A stretch of 64,000 nucleotides of DNA from Clostridiales bacterium. Its GTDB lineage: Bacteria; Bacillota; Clostridia; Christensenellales; Borkfalkiaceae. Positions within the stretch are counted from its first letter, which is position 1; every line of letters begins with the position of its first letter. The stretch lies in the NCBI GenBank assembly GCA_015069605.1, contig SVII01000005.1, positions 1 through 64,000 of the forward strand. Direction: 5' to 3'. The position numbers and the translations under genes are program-made. Positions 43,316 through 52,178 of this stretch are shown piece after piece. The notes under the pieces were generated by a model, which was not told the origin of the DNA, ran no database searches, and worked only from the letters and a program-made list of their open reading frames with translations.

Positions 43316-44293
43316 ATGAACGAGAATATGAAAGCCGTTTTAGAGAAAATCAAGGCATACGATAAAATTATTATTTTCCGTCATTTCCGTCCCGACGGTG
43401 ACGCAGTTGGCTCTACAAAGGGTATGCAAGCTATGTTACAGGCAAGCTATCCCGATAAGAAAATCTATCTTCAAAACTCGGATTTTTGCGATTATATGAC
43501 GTTTTTAGGCGCAGAGGACGTGCCCTTAAAAGACGAGGAATACGCGGATGCGTTGGGGATTGTGATGGATACAGCTACACAGGAACGTGTTTCTAATCAA
43601 AAGTTTACGCTTTGTAAAGAACTCGTGAAGATTGATCACCATATCCCCGTGCAATCGTACGGAGTGTGTCAATGGGTAGAGGAAGAACGTTCTTCCACGT
43701 GTGAGATGGTAGCGGCTTTTTATGACGCATTTAAAGACGAACTGAAAATGACGAAAGAAGCGGCGACATATATTTATACGGGTATGGTTACCGATTCCGG
43801 CAGATTTCGTTTCCGCTCAGTGTCGGGTGAAACCATGCGCCTTGCAGGAATTATCCTCGACCAAGGCATTGACGTGGATACCATTTATGCCAACCTCTAT
43901 ATGAAAGATTTTGAAGAATTTAAATTTGAAGCCTACGCGCATAAGAAAATGCAAATCAGCGAAAACGGCGTAGCGTCGCTTTTCGTCACCAAAGCTATGA
44001 AAAAGAAATTCAAACTCACAAACGAACAGGCAAGTGCTTCTGTTTCCTTTATGGATTCTATTAAAAACTCGCTCATTTGGATTGCTTTTATCGTAGGCGA
44101 CGACGGCGCGATTAGAGTTCGTCTTCGTTCCCGTTTCGTAACGGTATCCGAACTTGCGGAAAAATACCGCGGTGGCGGTCATGCTTGCGCGGCGGGGGCA
44201 ACGGTGTATTCCAAAGCGGAAGCAAAAGCCTTGTTACAAGAGGCGGACGCGCTTTTGAAAGAATACAAAGCTAAAAACAAAGGTTGGTTGTAA
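43316..44293 (+). CDS. DHH/DHHA1 phosphoesterase, NrnA-like (copy 2)
   Basis: A 325-residue paralogue, 12 bases downstream of the first. It keeps RPDGDAVGS, VMDTATQE, KIDHHIP and RGGGHACAAGA, so all metal ligands appear present. It has diverged widely from copy 1. AAAGGAG precedes the start. It is followed by surE with a one-base gap. The two may divide substrates (nano-RNA, pAp, pApA), which is inference. Confidence 0.88.
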   Translation: MNENMKAVLEKIKAYDKIIIFRHFRPDGDAVGSTKGMQAMLQASYPDKKIYLQNSDFCDYMTFLGAEDVPLKDEEYADALGIVMDTATQERVSNQKFTLCKELVKIDHHIPVQSYGVCQWVEEERSSTCEMVAAFYDAFKDELKMTKEAATYIYTGMVTDSGRFRFRSVSGETMRLAGIILDQGIDVDTIYANLYMKDFEEFKFEAYAHKKMQISENGVASLFVTKAMKKKFKLTNEQASASVSFMDSIKNSLIWIAFIVGDDGAIRVRLRSRFVTVSELAEKYRGGGHACAAGATVYSKAEAKALLQEADALLKEYKAKNKGWL

Positions 44294-44294
44294 T

Positions 44295-45023
44295 ATGAAA
44301 ATACTCATCACAAACGACGACGGTATTGAAAATATCGGTATTCGCCTGCTTGCAAGTTGGGCGAAAAAGCTTGGGGAAGTCACCGTCGTTGCACCCAAAG
44401 TGGAACAAAGTGCCAAAAGTCACGCGATTATTCTCACGGGCGAAATTGAGATTAAGGAAGTGCCGTTTATGGACGGAGTAAAAGCGTATTCCGTGGACTC
44501 CACACCCGCCGATTGTGTGCGTTACGGCGTACTTGGGTTAAAGCAAAAATATGATTTGGTGCTTTCGGGCATCAACCGCGGGGTGAACGTAGGCGTGGAC
44601 GTAGTGTATTCGGGTACGTGCGGCGCGATTTTCGAGGCGGCGCGGCTGGGGATGCGCGGTATTGCTTTTTCCGCCTTTTTCGAGGGACAGGCGGCTGCAG
44701 CTAAATATTTTGACGAAGTGTACGAATATATCACCAAAAACAATTTGTTGGACGAAACGCCTATCTATAACGTTAATATTCCCGAAACATCCAAAGGCAT
44801 TCGCATGACTTATCAAGGTTCGGAATATTATTCGGATGCATTTGTTCCCGTTAAGGACAAGGAATATATGTATTATCAGGACGGCGAGATTATTCCCGAT
44901 ATTTGTCCCGACGATCTCGATCGCGACACCGTAGCCATTCACCAAGGCTATATCACTGTAACGCCGCTGATGACGACGCGCACGGATATGCGAGTGTTTG
45001 AAAAATATAAAACGCAGGATTAA
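44295..45023 (+). CDS. surE: 5'/3'-nucleotidase SurE
   Basis: A 242-residue metal-dependent phosphatase of nucleoside monophosphates. It opens with ILITNDDGIENIGI (metal-binding NDD), followed by VVAPKVEQSAKSHAI and LSGINRGVNVGVDVVYSGT, which define the family. It completes the DHH-DHH-surE operon, a nucleotide-turnover unit. A terminator follows. Confidence 0.95.
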   Translation: MKILITNDDGIENIGIRLLASWAKKLGEVTVVAPKVEQSAKSHAIILTGEIEIKEVPFMDGVKAYSVDSTPADCVRYGVLGLKQKYDLVLSGINRGVNVGVDVVYSGTCGAIFEAARLGMRGIAFSAFFEGQAAAAKYFDEVYEYITKNNLLDETPIYNVNIPETSKGIRMTYQGSEYYSDAFVPVKDKEYMYYQDGEIIPDICPDDLDRDTVAIHQGYITVTPLMTTRTDMRVFEKYKTQD

Positions 45024-45050
45024 ACAGCGAAAACACTTTGAAAAACGAAG

Positions 45051-45083
45051 AAACCAGGACAGAATGAGCTGTTCTGGTTTTTA
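45051..45083 (+). terminator. surE terminator
   Basis: AAACCAGGACAG pairs with CTGTTCTGGTTT, then TTTA. Confidence 0.85.
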
Positions 45084-45109
45084 TATATTGTATGGTAAAA
45101 ATGATATAG

Positions 45110-45814
45110 TTACGTTGTGCGTTTTGCTAAAATTTTCCCTGTTTGCGCGTTGATCAAAAAAGCGGTAACGTTACCGTTTCGATCGATTACGCCTACGTAG
45201 TAATAAGGGAAATCTTCGTAAATTAACCGTAAATAAATCTCGCCGGCAAAGCCGTATTTATCCGTCATGGACGAAAATAATTCTACTTCTGCATTTTTGA
45301 GTTTATTTAATACGTCGTTTGGAGAAAGCGTATCCTTGTTGATTACGGAAAGCGCTTGCATTTCCACGCGCGATTCTCCGTATTCAACAACGCAATCGAT
45401 TGTGTTCAACGCAGACACGTCTAAGGTGCAGGAATAATAATATTCCGTTTTCACATTGTCAAACGACATTTCTCCGCCGTACGTTTTTCCATTCACGGAA
45501 AAGCTAAGATAGCAATCCTTATCTCCCGACGGTGCGGATAAGCGGGCTTCCAAGCGAGTGGATTTTTCGCAGGGCACCCCATCGGCAACGTAGGGCGTTT
45601 CTTTCGTTACGGAATAGATCCGCAAAGATAATTCGTTTGTATCGGCAAGAAAAATATTGCTTCGCAGTTCGGAAACGTAATCCATAAGAGCAAGTTCCTT
45701 TTTGCAAGCACTAAAAAGACTAATTGATAAAATGAGATAAATCAACGTCAAAACCAACCACAAAAGTTTTTTCATTCGTGAAAAAGGGGAAAATGCGTTA
45801 TGTAAATCGTTCAT
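45110..45814 (-). CDS. Putative lipoprotein with a PepSY-like C-terminus
   Basis: Up to 234 residues. A hydrophobic signal (LLWLVLTLIYLILSISLFSAC) ends in the lipobox-like FSAC followed by KK. The C-terminal part, YYYVGVIDRNGNVTAFLINAQTGKIL, has the PepSY-like pattern of small peptidase-propeptide domains. Start uncertain: ATG 45814 gives a 13-residue extension, ATG 45775 (MKKLLW) gives a classical signal peptide; neither has a strong ribosome-binding site. It is divergent from the next gene. Function unknown. Confidence 0.65.
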   Translation of the reverse strand: MNDLHNAFSPFSRMKKLLWLVLTLIYLILSISLFSACKKELALMDYVSELRSNIFLADTNELSLRIYSVTKETPYVADGVPCEKSTRLEARLSAPSGDKDCYLSFSVNGKTYGGEMSFDNVKTEYYYSCTLDVSALNTIDCVVEYGESRVEMQALSVINKDTLSPNDVLNKLKNAEVELFSSMTDKYGFAGEIYLRLIYEDFPYYYVGVIDRNGNVTAFLINAQTGKILAKRTT

Positions 45815-45928
45815 AGTTCCATTATATTAAAAAAAGGTTGAAAACATACCAAACAATTTTCGTTCATACAGTTGATTTTTTCTTTTTTATGTGTTAAAAT
45901 AGTATAAATAGAATGGGAGGAGTAGTAT

Positions 45929-46546
45929 ATGCAGTTGGACAAAGTGATTATCAGAACTGTTCTACACACTTTGGCTGCGATCGGCGTGCTGTTTGTCATC
46001 ATGATTTGCGCGCTGTGTTTTATCTATCCTGCCACTATGATGGAAATAACTTTTGATCTTGGAATGGAAAAGGCAAGTATTAGAAATGCTCGTCGCGCAT
46101 ACAAATACACTGACGACTTGTATTTTATGGCATACGCAACGGAAACAGCGATTTTAATTGACGACAATAAGAAGATCATACAATGCGGCGAGGAACTCCT
46201 TACCGAGGAAAACTACAACAATTTTATGGCGTATAGCGCAACGAAAAAAGAAAATTACGAACAGTATATTTGCGCGCAAGTTAGTTTGGCGAAATATTAC
46301 AGCGGTGACAAACAAGGCGCTGTGGACACGGCGTTTATGCTGATTGAAAAAGAGAATAATTTTCCGACGAACAACGCTGCGGCAGCGTTGTGGGTTGAAA
46401 CGCTTGTCAACAATGACAGCACGTGGTCGGAAGTGATAAAGGGAAAAATGTTACAGCTTCATACAAACGAGAACTTGTCCGAAGCGGACAGGATTTTTCT
46501 CGCGGAAATGTTGGGGTTGGAAAACGTAGAAAGAGGAAATGGATGA
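45929..46546 (+). CDS. Single-pass membrane protein, unknown
   Basis: A 205-residue protein with one N-terminal membrane span (about 13-35) and a helical, probably extracytoplasmic, domain rich in aromatic residues. Segments like YICAQVSLAKYYSGDKQGAVDTAFMLIEKE look TPR-like. GGGAGGAG precedes the start. It is divergent from the lipoprotein gene and ends inside a terminator. I do not recognise the family. Confidence 0.6.
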   Translation: MQLDKVIIRTVLHTLAAIGVLFVIMICALCFIYPATMMEITFDLGMEKASIRNARRAYKYTDDLYFMAYATETAILIDDNKKIIQCGEELLTEENYNNFMAYSATKKENYEQYICAQVSLAKYYSGDKQGAVDTAFMLIEKENNFPTNNAAAALWVETLVNNDSTWSEVIKGKMLQLHTNENLSEADRIFLAEMLGLENVERGNG

Positions 46547-46583
46547 GTGTTCCGTATCATTACGGGATTGCGTCCATTTTTTT
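46537..46583 (+). terminator. Terminator overlapping the 205-aa gene end
   Basis: AAATGGA pairs with TCCATTT around an inner TCCGTA-TCAT-TACGGGA stem, followed by a T run. Confidence 0.75.
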
Positions 46584-46620
46584 GTTACATTGTAAAAAAT
46601 TTAACTTTTTAAAGATATAA

Positions 46621-48087
<1,467 letters not shown>

Positions 48088-48145
48088 ACAGGCGATAGAA
48101 AACGAATTTTGTGTTTAATTTTTTACAATAAAAGGAGAGAAATAT

Positions 48146-49126
48146 ATGTCTAATAACGTACGTCCTGAAACGATGGCGCGTATCACGACGAAAGCGCTTG
48201 CTGATGCGTTCATCGCGGAACAGGTAGCGGCAATTCGTGCGCAAGTGGGTGACAAAAAGGTGTTGCTTGCCCTTTCTGGTGGGGTAGATTCTTCGGTTGT
48301 AGCCGCGCTTTTGATTAAGGCAATCGGCAAGCAGCTTGTTTGTGTACACGTGAATCACGGACTGCTTCGTAAAGGCGAACCTGAACAAGTGGTAGAAGTA
48401 TTCCGCAATCAAATGGACGCAAACCTCGTTTACGTGGATGCGGTGGATCGTTTCCTTGGAAAACTGGAAGGTGTAGAAGAGCCCGAAAAGAAACGTAAGA
48501 TTATCGGTGCGGAATTTATCCGTGTATTTGAAGAAGAAGCGAGAAAATTAGAAGGCATCGAATTTTTGGCGCAAGGTACGATTTATCCCGATATTATCGA
48601 AAGTGATGGGGTAAAAGCGCACCATAACGTAGGCGGCTTGCCCGAAGATATGCAGTTTGAACTCGTAGAGCCTTTAAAACTTTTGTATAAAGACGAAGTG
48701 CGCGCAGTGGGCAGCGCGCTTGGTTTACCCGACGACATGGTATATCGTCAGCCGTTCCCTGGCCCTGGTCTTGGCGTTCGTGTGCTTGGGGAAATCACGA
48801 GAGAGCGTTTGGAAGCGGTGCGTGAATCGGATGCGATTTTACGTGAGGAATTTGCGATTGCAGGGTTGGAAGGCAAGGTATGGCAATATTTCACAGCAGT
48901 GCCTAATTTCAGATCGGTAGGCGTGAAAGACGGCAAGCGTACGTATGCATATCCTGTAATTATTCGTGCTGTGAATACTGTGGACGCAATGTCCGCAACG
49001 ATTGAGGAAATTCCTTATGAAGTGTTGAAAAAAATTACGGCTCGTATTACGACGGAAGTAGAAAACGTCAACCGCGTATTGTACGATTTGACCCCGAAAC
49101 CCTCGGGAACGATTGAATGGGAATAA
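48146..49126 (+). CDS. guaA: GMP synthase, ATP-pyrophosphatase subunit only
   Basis: Aminates XMP to GMP. At 326 residues it holds the PP-ATPase domain (P-loop [16 protein letters not shown]) and the C-terminal dimerisation domain ending in KPSGTIEWE. The usual N-terminal class I glutaminase domain (about 190 residues) is absent, and the 58-base gap before it has no room for it. This matches the two-subunit (archaeal-type) GMP synthase, so a separate glutaminase should be encoded elsewhere, or free ammonia is used. AAAGGAGAG precedes the start. The 3' end is a classic integration site for mobile islands. Confidence 0.93.
   Translation: MSNNVRPETMARITTKALADAFIAEQVAAIRAQVGDKKVLLALSGGVDSSVVAALLIKAIGKQLVCVHVNHGLLRKGEPEQVVEVFRNQMDANLVYVDAVDRFLGKLEGVEEPEKKRKIIGAEFIRVFEEEARKLEGIEFLAQGTIYPDIIESDGVKAHHNVGGLPEDMQFELVEPLKLLYKDEVRAVGSALGLPDDMVYRQPFPGPGLGVRVLGEITRERLEAVRESDAILREEFAIAGLEGKVWQYFTAVPNFRSVGVKDGKRTYAYPVIIRAVNTVDAMSATIEEIPYEVLKKITARITTEVENVNRVLYDLTPKPSGTIEWE
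49115..49126 (+). repeat. Candidate attachment-site copy at the guaA 3' end
   Basis: GAATGGGAATAA ends guaA. The same 12 bases recur at 63811-63822 in the same orientation, beyond the accessory region. Confidence 0.45.
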
Positions 49127-49185
49127 TCAACGAAATCACGCAAAGCCTTATAAACAGCGGATTTTTGGTTTTCAAAAACGGAAAA

Positions 49186-49221
49186 TGATACCGTTTTGAT
49201 ACCTTTTGATGATCCTGATAC
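49186..49221 (+). repeat. Helically spaced TGATACC repeats
   Basis: TGATACC occurs at 49186 and 49197, TGAT at 49207 and TGATAC at 49216, so copies start every 9-11 bases. Such spacing suits a protein that binds one face of the helix, for instance recombinase arm sites. They lie 60-95 bases after guaA. Confidence 0.4.
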
Positions 49222-49234
49222 AATAAAATAGGAG

Positions 49235-49284
49235 AAAAGCCTCTCTTATTTGAACGTTAAAGTTCAAGTAAGAGGGGCTTTTTG
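49235..49284 (+). terminator. Terminator downstream of guaA
   Basis: AAAAGCC-CTCTTA-TTGAAC stem pairs with GTTCAA-GTAAGAG-GGGCTTTTT, a long near-perfect hairpin with a U tract. Confidence 0.85.
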
Positions 49285-49568
49285 TATGCAAATTATGTGT
49301 CAATATTGTATATTTGGTGTATCAACGTGGAAAAAGTGCTTTTATAGTAAGGAACGATCGCATAGCGCAGCGAAATTGTGTGGAAACACGCGTGTCGTGG
49401 CGATTCACGGCAGAAAACAGTCAAATATTGCGATTTTACAGTGCAGCAAAAAAGATGCTAAAAAATTGCACTTTTTTTGATTTAAAACCCTCTTGAATGT
49501 AGAAGAAATGGGGATAGAAAGAATTAAAATATAGGTTAAAAAATTGCAAATATAGGAAAAAAATTCGA
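49285..49568. other. AT-rich stretch without a supported gene
   Basis: ORFs 49250-49480 and 49314-49496 lack ribosome-binding sites; the first begins inside the terminator hairpin. I see no conserved protein or RNA motif here. It is probably spacer or decayed mobile DNA. Confidence 0.5.
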
Positions 49569-49597
49569 AAGACAGGCTAAAAAACCTATGATATAAT
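49569..49597 (+). promoter_or_regulatory. Promoter of the small-peptide / secreted-protein operon
   Basis: AAGACA (4 of 6 to consensus) and TATAAT with a 17-bp spacer. The leader would be about 170 bases. Confidence 0.5.
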
Positions 49598-49651
49598 TAT
49601 GATGATAGAATATATATAACCTCTTGATGAAATGTGGCTGGTTCAAAAAAT

Positions 49652-49715
49652 AAAAAGTTATGGATTTGCTAAAGGTGAACGCGTGAAAAGCACGACGCAG
49701 GCTGTGAAACTTTTT
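49652..49715 (+). promoter_or_regulatory. Possible structured leader RNA
   Basis: AAAAAGTT pairs with AACTTTTT, enclosing a CGTG-AAAAG-CACG hairpin and the string AAAGGTGAAC..GACGCAGGCT. The last pieces recall the 5' half of GEMM-I (c-di-GMP) riboswitches (AAGGCAAAC..GGGACGCAAAGCC), but the second half of that aptamer is not visible. May be a degenerate or different RNA. Confidence 0.3.
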
Positions 49716-49776
49716 CTATAATATATACTTTTTCTTGAATAAAAACATAGTAATATTTTTGCAATGGAGTGAGCTT

Positions 49777-49923
49777 ATGAGAAAATATGAAGAGATTAAA
49801 ATAAAAATTACATCCCTTTTAAATTTGGACGTTCTTACCTCTTCGACAAGCGAAAGTGAAAGTGCGGACGATTTGGGTGGATGGAATAACGATTGGTTTG
49901 TTCAATCTAAGGAGGCGTTATGA
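49777..49923 (+). CDS. 48-residue acidic peptide coupled to a secreted protein
   Basis: ATG 49777 has GGAG seven bases upstream; the track start at 49735 does not. The peptide has a basic-amphipathic N-terminus (MRKYEEIKIKITSLLNLDV), a TSSTSESES linker and an acidic, tryptophan-containing end (DDLGGWNNDWF). Its stop overlaps the next ATG by 4 bases and it holds that gene's AAGGAGG. Small peptides that begin M-[KR]-K-Y-E and change to Ser/Thr then Asp/Trp are familiar to me from gut Firmicutes as uncharacterised ORFs. It has no signal peptide. It could be a precursor peptide or an export or assembly partner. Confidence 0.6.
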   Translation: MRKYEEIKIKITSLLNLDVLTSSTSESESADDLGGWNNDWFVQSKEAL

Positions 49924-52130
49924 GAAATATAGCAAAGAAAATTTATATTTTGGCTTTAAGTTGTTTGATGCCTTTTAGTGTTTGTGTCGGTTTGCATTTA
50001 TTGAATGTAACAGCGGAGGCCAACACGGTGTATGTGTCCGCAAGTGGTAGCGATGAGAATGATGGTACAAACAGCGCGCCTTACGCGTCCTTTCAATACG
50101 CTTTGGAACAGGTACCCAACGGCGGAACGATTGTTTTGCAGGATACTGTTTCCGTTGGGGATTGGACGACGCACGGTAAGGCGGTAACGGTCACGGGTGG
50201 CAGCTTAGATGCAACGGCGTTCACATCCTTTCAGATTCGTGATCACGTTACGTTTACGGACGTTGCATTGTTGGTAAATGCAGGCGAATATATTTGTGCG
50301 AACGGCTATTCGGTGGTAATGGGAGAAGGTGTAACTTTAAGCAACGCAGTCGATATCTACGGCGGAGGTACGCCCGATACGACGGTAGCAGGTACGAATC
50401 TAACGTTGCTTTCGGGTACTTATAGATACGTGTATGGCGGTAGCCTTATGGGAACGGTAAACGGAGATACTCACCTTACCATAGGCGGGGCAGTCAATGC
50501 AGATATTGATGTTTCCAACCACAGCGGCGTAAACTTCTTTTTTGGTGGCGGATGCTCGGATACGATTACGGGCAACACCTATTTAAGCTTTGGCGGAAAT
50601 GCAAAAGCTACGCATTTGTTTGGCGGTTCGCTTGGGGCGGAGAGTACGATTGGCGGCACTGCAAATCTAACCGTAACAGGTGGAGCATCCATGAGTATGT
50701 ACGGCGCAAGCAAGGACGTTGATACGGGATGCGACGTAAAGCTCATGGTGACGGGTGGCTCGTTTGAGCAGGTATTCGGCGGCTCTTGGGGCGCATCGCT
50801 GACGGGAGACGTTGACGTGCGTGTTCTCGGCGGTACGATTAGTCGTCGTATTTACGGCGGTTGTTATAACGATATCAACGATGATAATATCTTTAATTTG
50901 AGCTTTGCTTCGCAATACTATGTAAACGGACGTGTGAACTTAACGCTTGGCAGTAAGGCAAACATTACCTATTCCTATTCCGATGGAATAGTTACGGCAG
51001 ATAAAGGCGTTTACGCGCGTTCTCGTTATAATAAAGACGTGGAGGATACCCAGCTTGTTTTTGCGGACGAAACGGCGTACAATAATTATAAAAATAGAAC
51101 GTTGAAATTGACGGCGCAAGACAGCACAATGAAAGGTCTTATGGGCAGTCTTTCCGTTGCTGACGAAACGCATTATTATACTTATTCGGTTGAAGGAAAC
51201 GTAGTAACGCAACATTGCGCATATCACGATACCCATTCAGCAACCGCGATCATCAGCATGGAGAATAGCGGATTGCAGTATACGGGGGCGGAAATTACGC
51301 CCGTATGCATCGATTACAGCAACGATTGGGAATATGATAAATTCGATGTTGCGTATAAGGACAATGTAGAGGTGGGCACGGCAAATTACACGCTTACTGC
51401 AGGTTGCTTTACGACCACGCAAACCTTTGAAATTCGCAATGCGCCCGTTGTTTTAGGTGGCAGCGTTCGCCTTTCCACCCCTGCTGGGCTTCGTTTCCAG
51501 TCGAAAGTAGATGATGCATTTGTAGAAGATGGCGCAAGCTTTGGTACGCTGATTATGCCTAAAGACGTGCTTGGCGACGAGGTTTTGACGATTGAGTCAC
51601 AATCGGTGCTCAACATTCCGCAAACGAAATGGGCGACGGATAGTGTAAAAGAAAAAAATCCGCAGGATTACGAAGAAGGCTTTGCTTATTTTAACGCGGT
51701 TTTGACGGAAATTCCTGCGGAGCATTACGATAAAGTAATCGTTGCGCGCAGCTACGCGTATTTGAATGGGGCGTATTATTATTCCGAGCCGATAGAGCGT
51801 TCCATTGCGCAGGTTGCGGCATATGCACTTCAAGACGGCTATACAGATAGCGTTTTATACTCCTATGTAGATGAGGCGTTGGCAGATGAAACGCTTGCGA
51901 TGGAAAGTGTAATTGAGCTCAAGGAAGGGCGTTTCTATCAATTAAATCTTACGGGGACAAAAGGTTATGTTGCCGTTTGGAAATCGTCGGATGAAAGGAT
52001 TGTGGTTGTGGATAGTAATGGTAAGGTACAGGCGCGCCGTGCAGGAACAGCCACGATTACAGTGAGGATTGGTAATAAGTACGCGGAATGTATCGTTACC
52101 GTTAAGGAGAATTGGTCGGGATCGTATTAA
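49920..52130 (+). CDS. Secreted beta-helix-like surface protein with a C-terminal BIG2-like domain
   Basis: A 736-residue protein with an N-terminal signal peptide (KKIYILALSCLMPFSVCVGL..AEA). Residues 35-330 hold right-handed beta-helix-type repeats with recurring VTGGSFEQVFGGSWG-like units (GG-x-YGGS), as in pectin-lyase-fold or polymorphic surface proteins. A middle domain (about 480-640) with LRFQSKVDD and ARSYAYLNGAYYYSEPI resembles domains often found in gut Firmicute surface proteins. The C-terminus (VAVWKSSDERIVVVDSNGKVQARRAGTATITV) is a BIG2 Ig-like domain. No LPXTG or S-layer anchor is visible, so attachment is unclear. It is translated in step with the preceding peptide. Confidence 0.75.
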   Translation: MRNIAKKIYILALSCLMPFSVCVGLHLLNVTAEANTVYVSASGSDENDGTNSAPYASFQYALEQVPNGGTIVLQDTVSVGDWTTHGKAVTVTGGSLDATAFTSFQIRDHVTFTDVALLVNAGEYICANGYSVVMGEGVTLSNAVDIYGGGTPDTTVAGTNLTLLSGTYRYVYGGSLMGTVNGDTHLTIGGAVNADIDVSNHSGVNFFFGGGCSDTITGNTYLSFGGNAKATHLFGGSLGAESTIGGTANLTVTGGASMSMYGASKDVDTGCDVKLMVTGGSFEQVFGGSWGASLTGDVDVRVLGGTISRRIYGGCYNDINDDNIFNLSFASQYYVNGRVNLTLGSKANITYSYSDGIVTADKGVYARSRYNKDVEDTQLVFADETAYNNYKNRTLKLTAQDSTMKGLMGSLSVADETHYYTYSVEGNVVTQHCAYHDTHSATAIISMENSGLQYTGAEITPVCIDYSNDWEYDKFDVAYKDNVEVGTANYTLTAGCFTTTQTFEIRNAPVVLGGSVRLSTPAGLRFQSKVDDAFVEDGASFGTLIMPKDVLGDEVLTIESQSVLNIPQTKWATDSVKEKNPQDYEEGFAYFNAVLTEIPAEHYDKVIVARSYAYLNGAYYYSEPIERSIAQVAAYALQDGYTDSVLYSYVDEALADETLAMESVIELKEGRFYQLNLTGTKGYVAVWKSSDERIVVVDSNGKVQARRAGTATITVRIGNKYAECIVTVKENWSGSY

Positions 52131-52178
52131 CGTAAGAGAATAAAGAAAGTAATAACTATTGCAATTGAGGATAATAAA

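Noticed and set aside
48088-48145. Lost glutaminase half of guaA through a local frameshift
   Set aside because: Only 58 bases separate guaB and guaA and none resemble the glutaminase domain.
49250-49496. ORFs of 76 and 60 codons after guaA
   Set aside because: No ribosome-binding site; the first begins inside the terminator hairpin and neither product has recognisable features.
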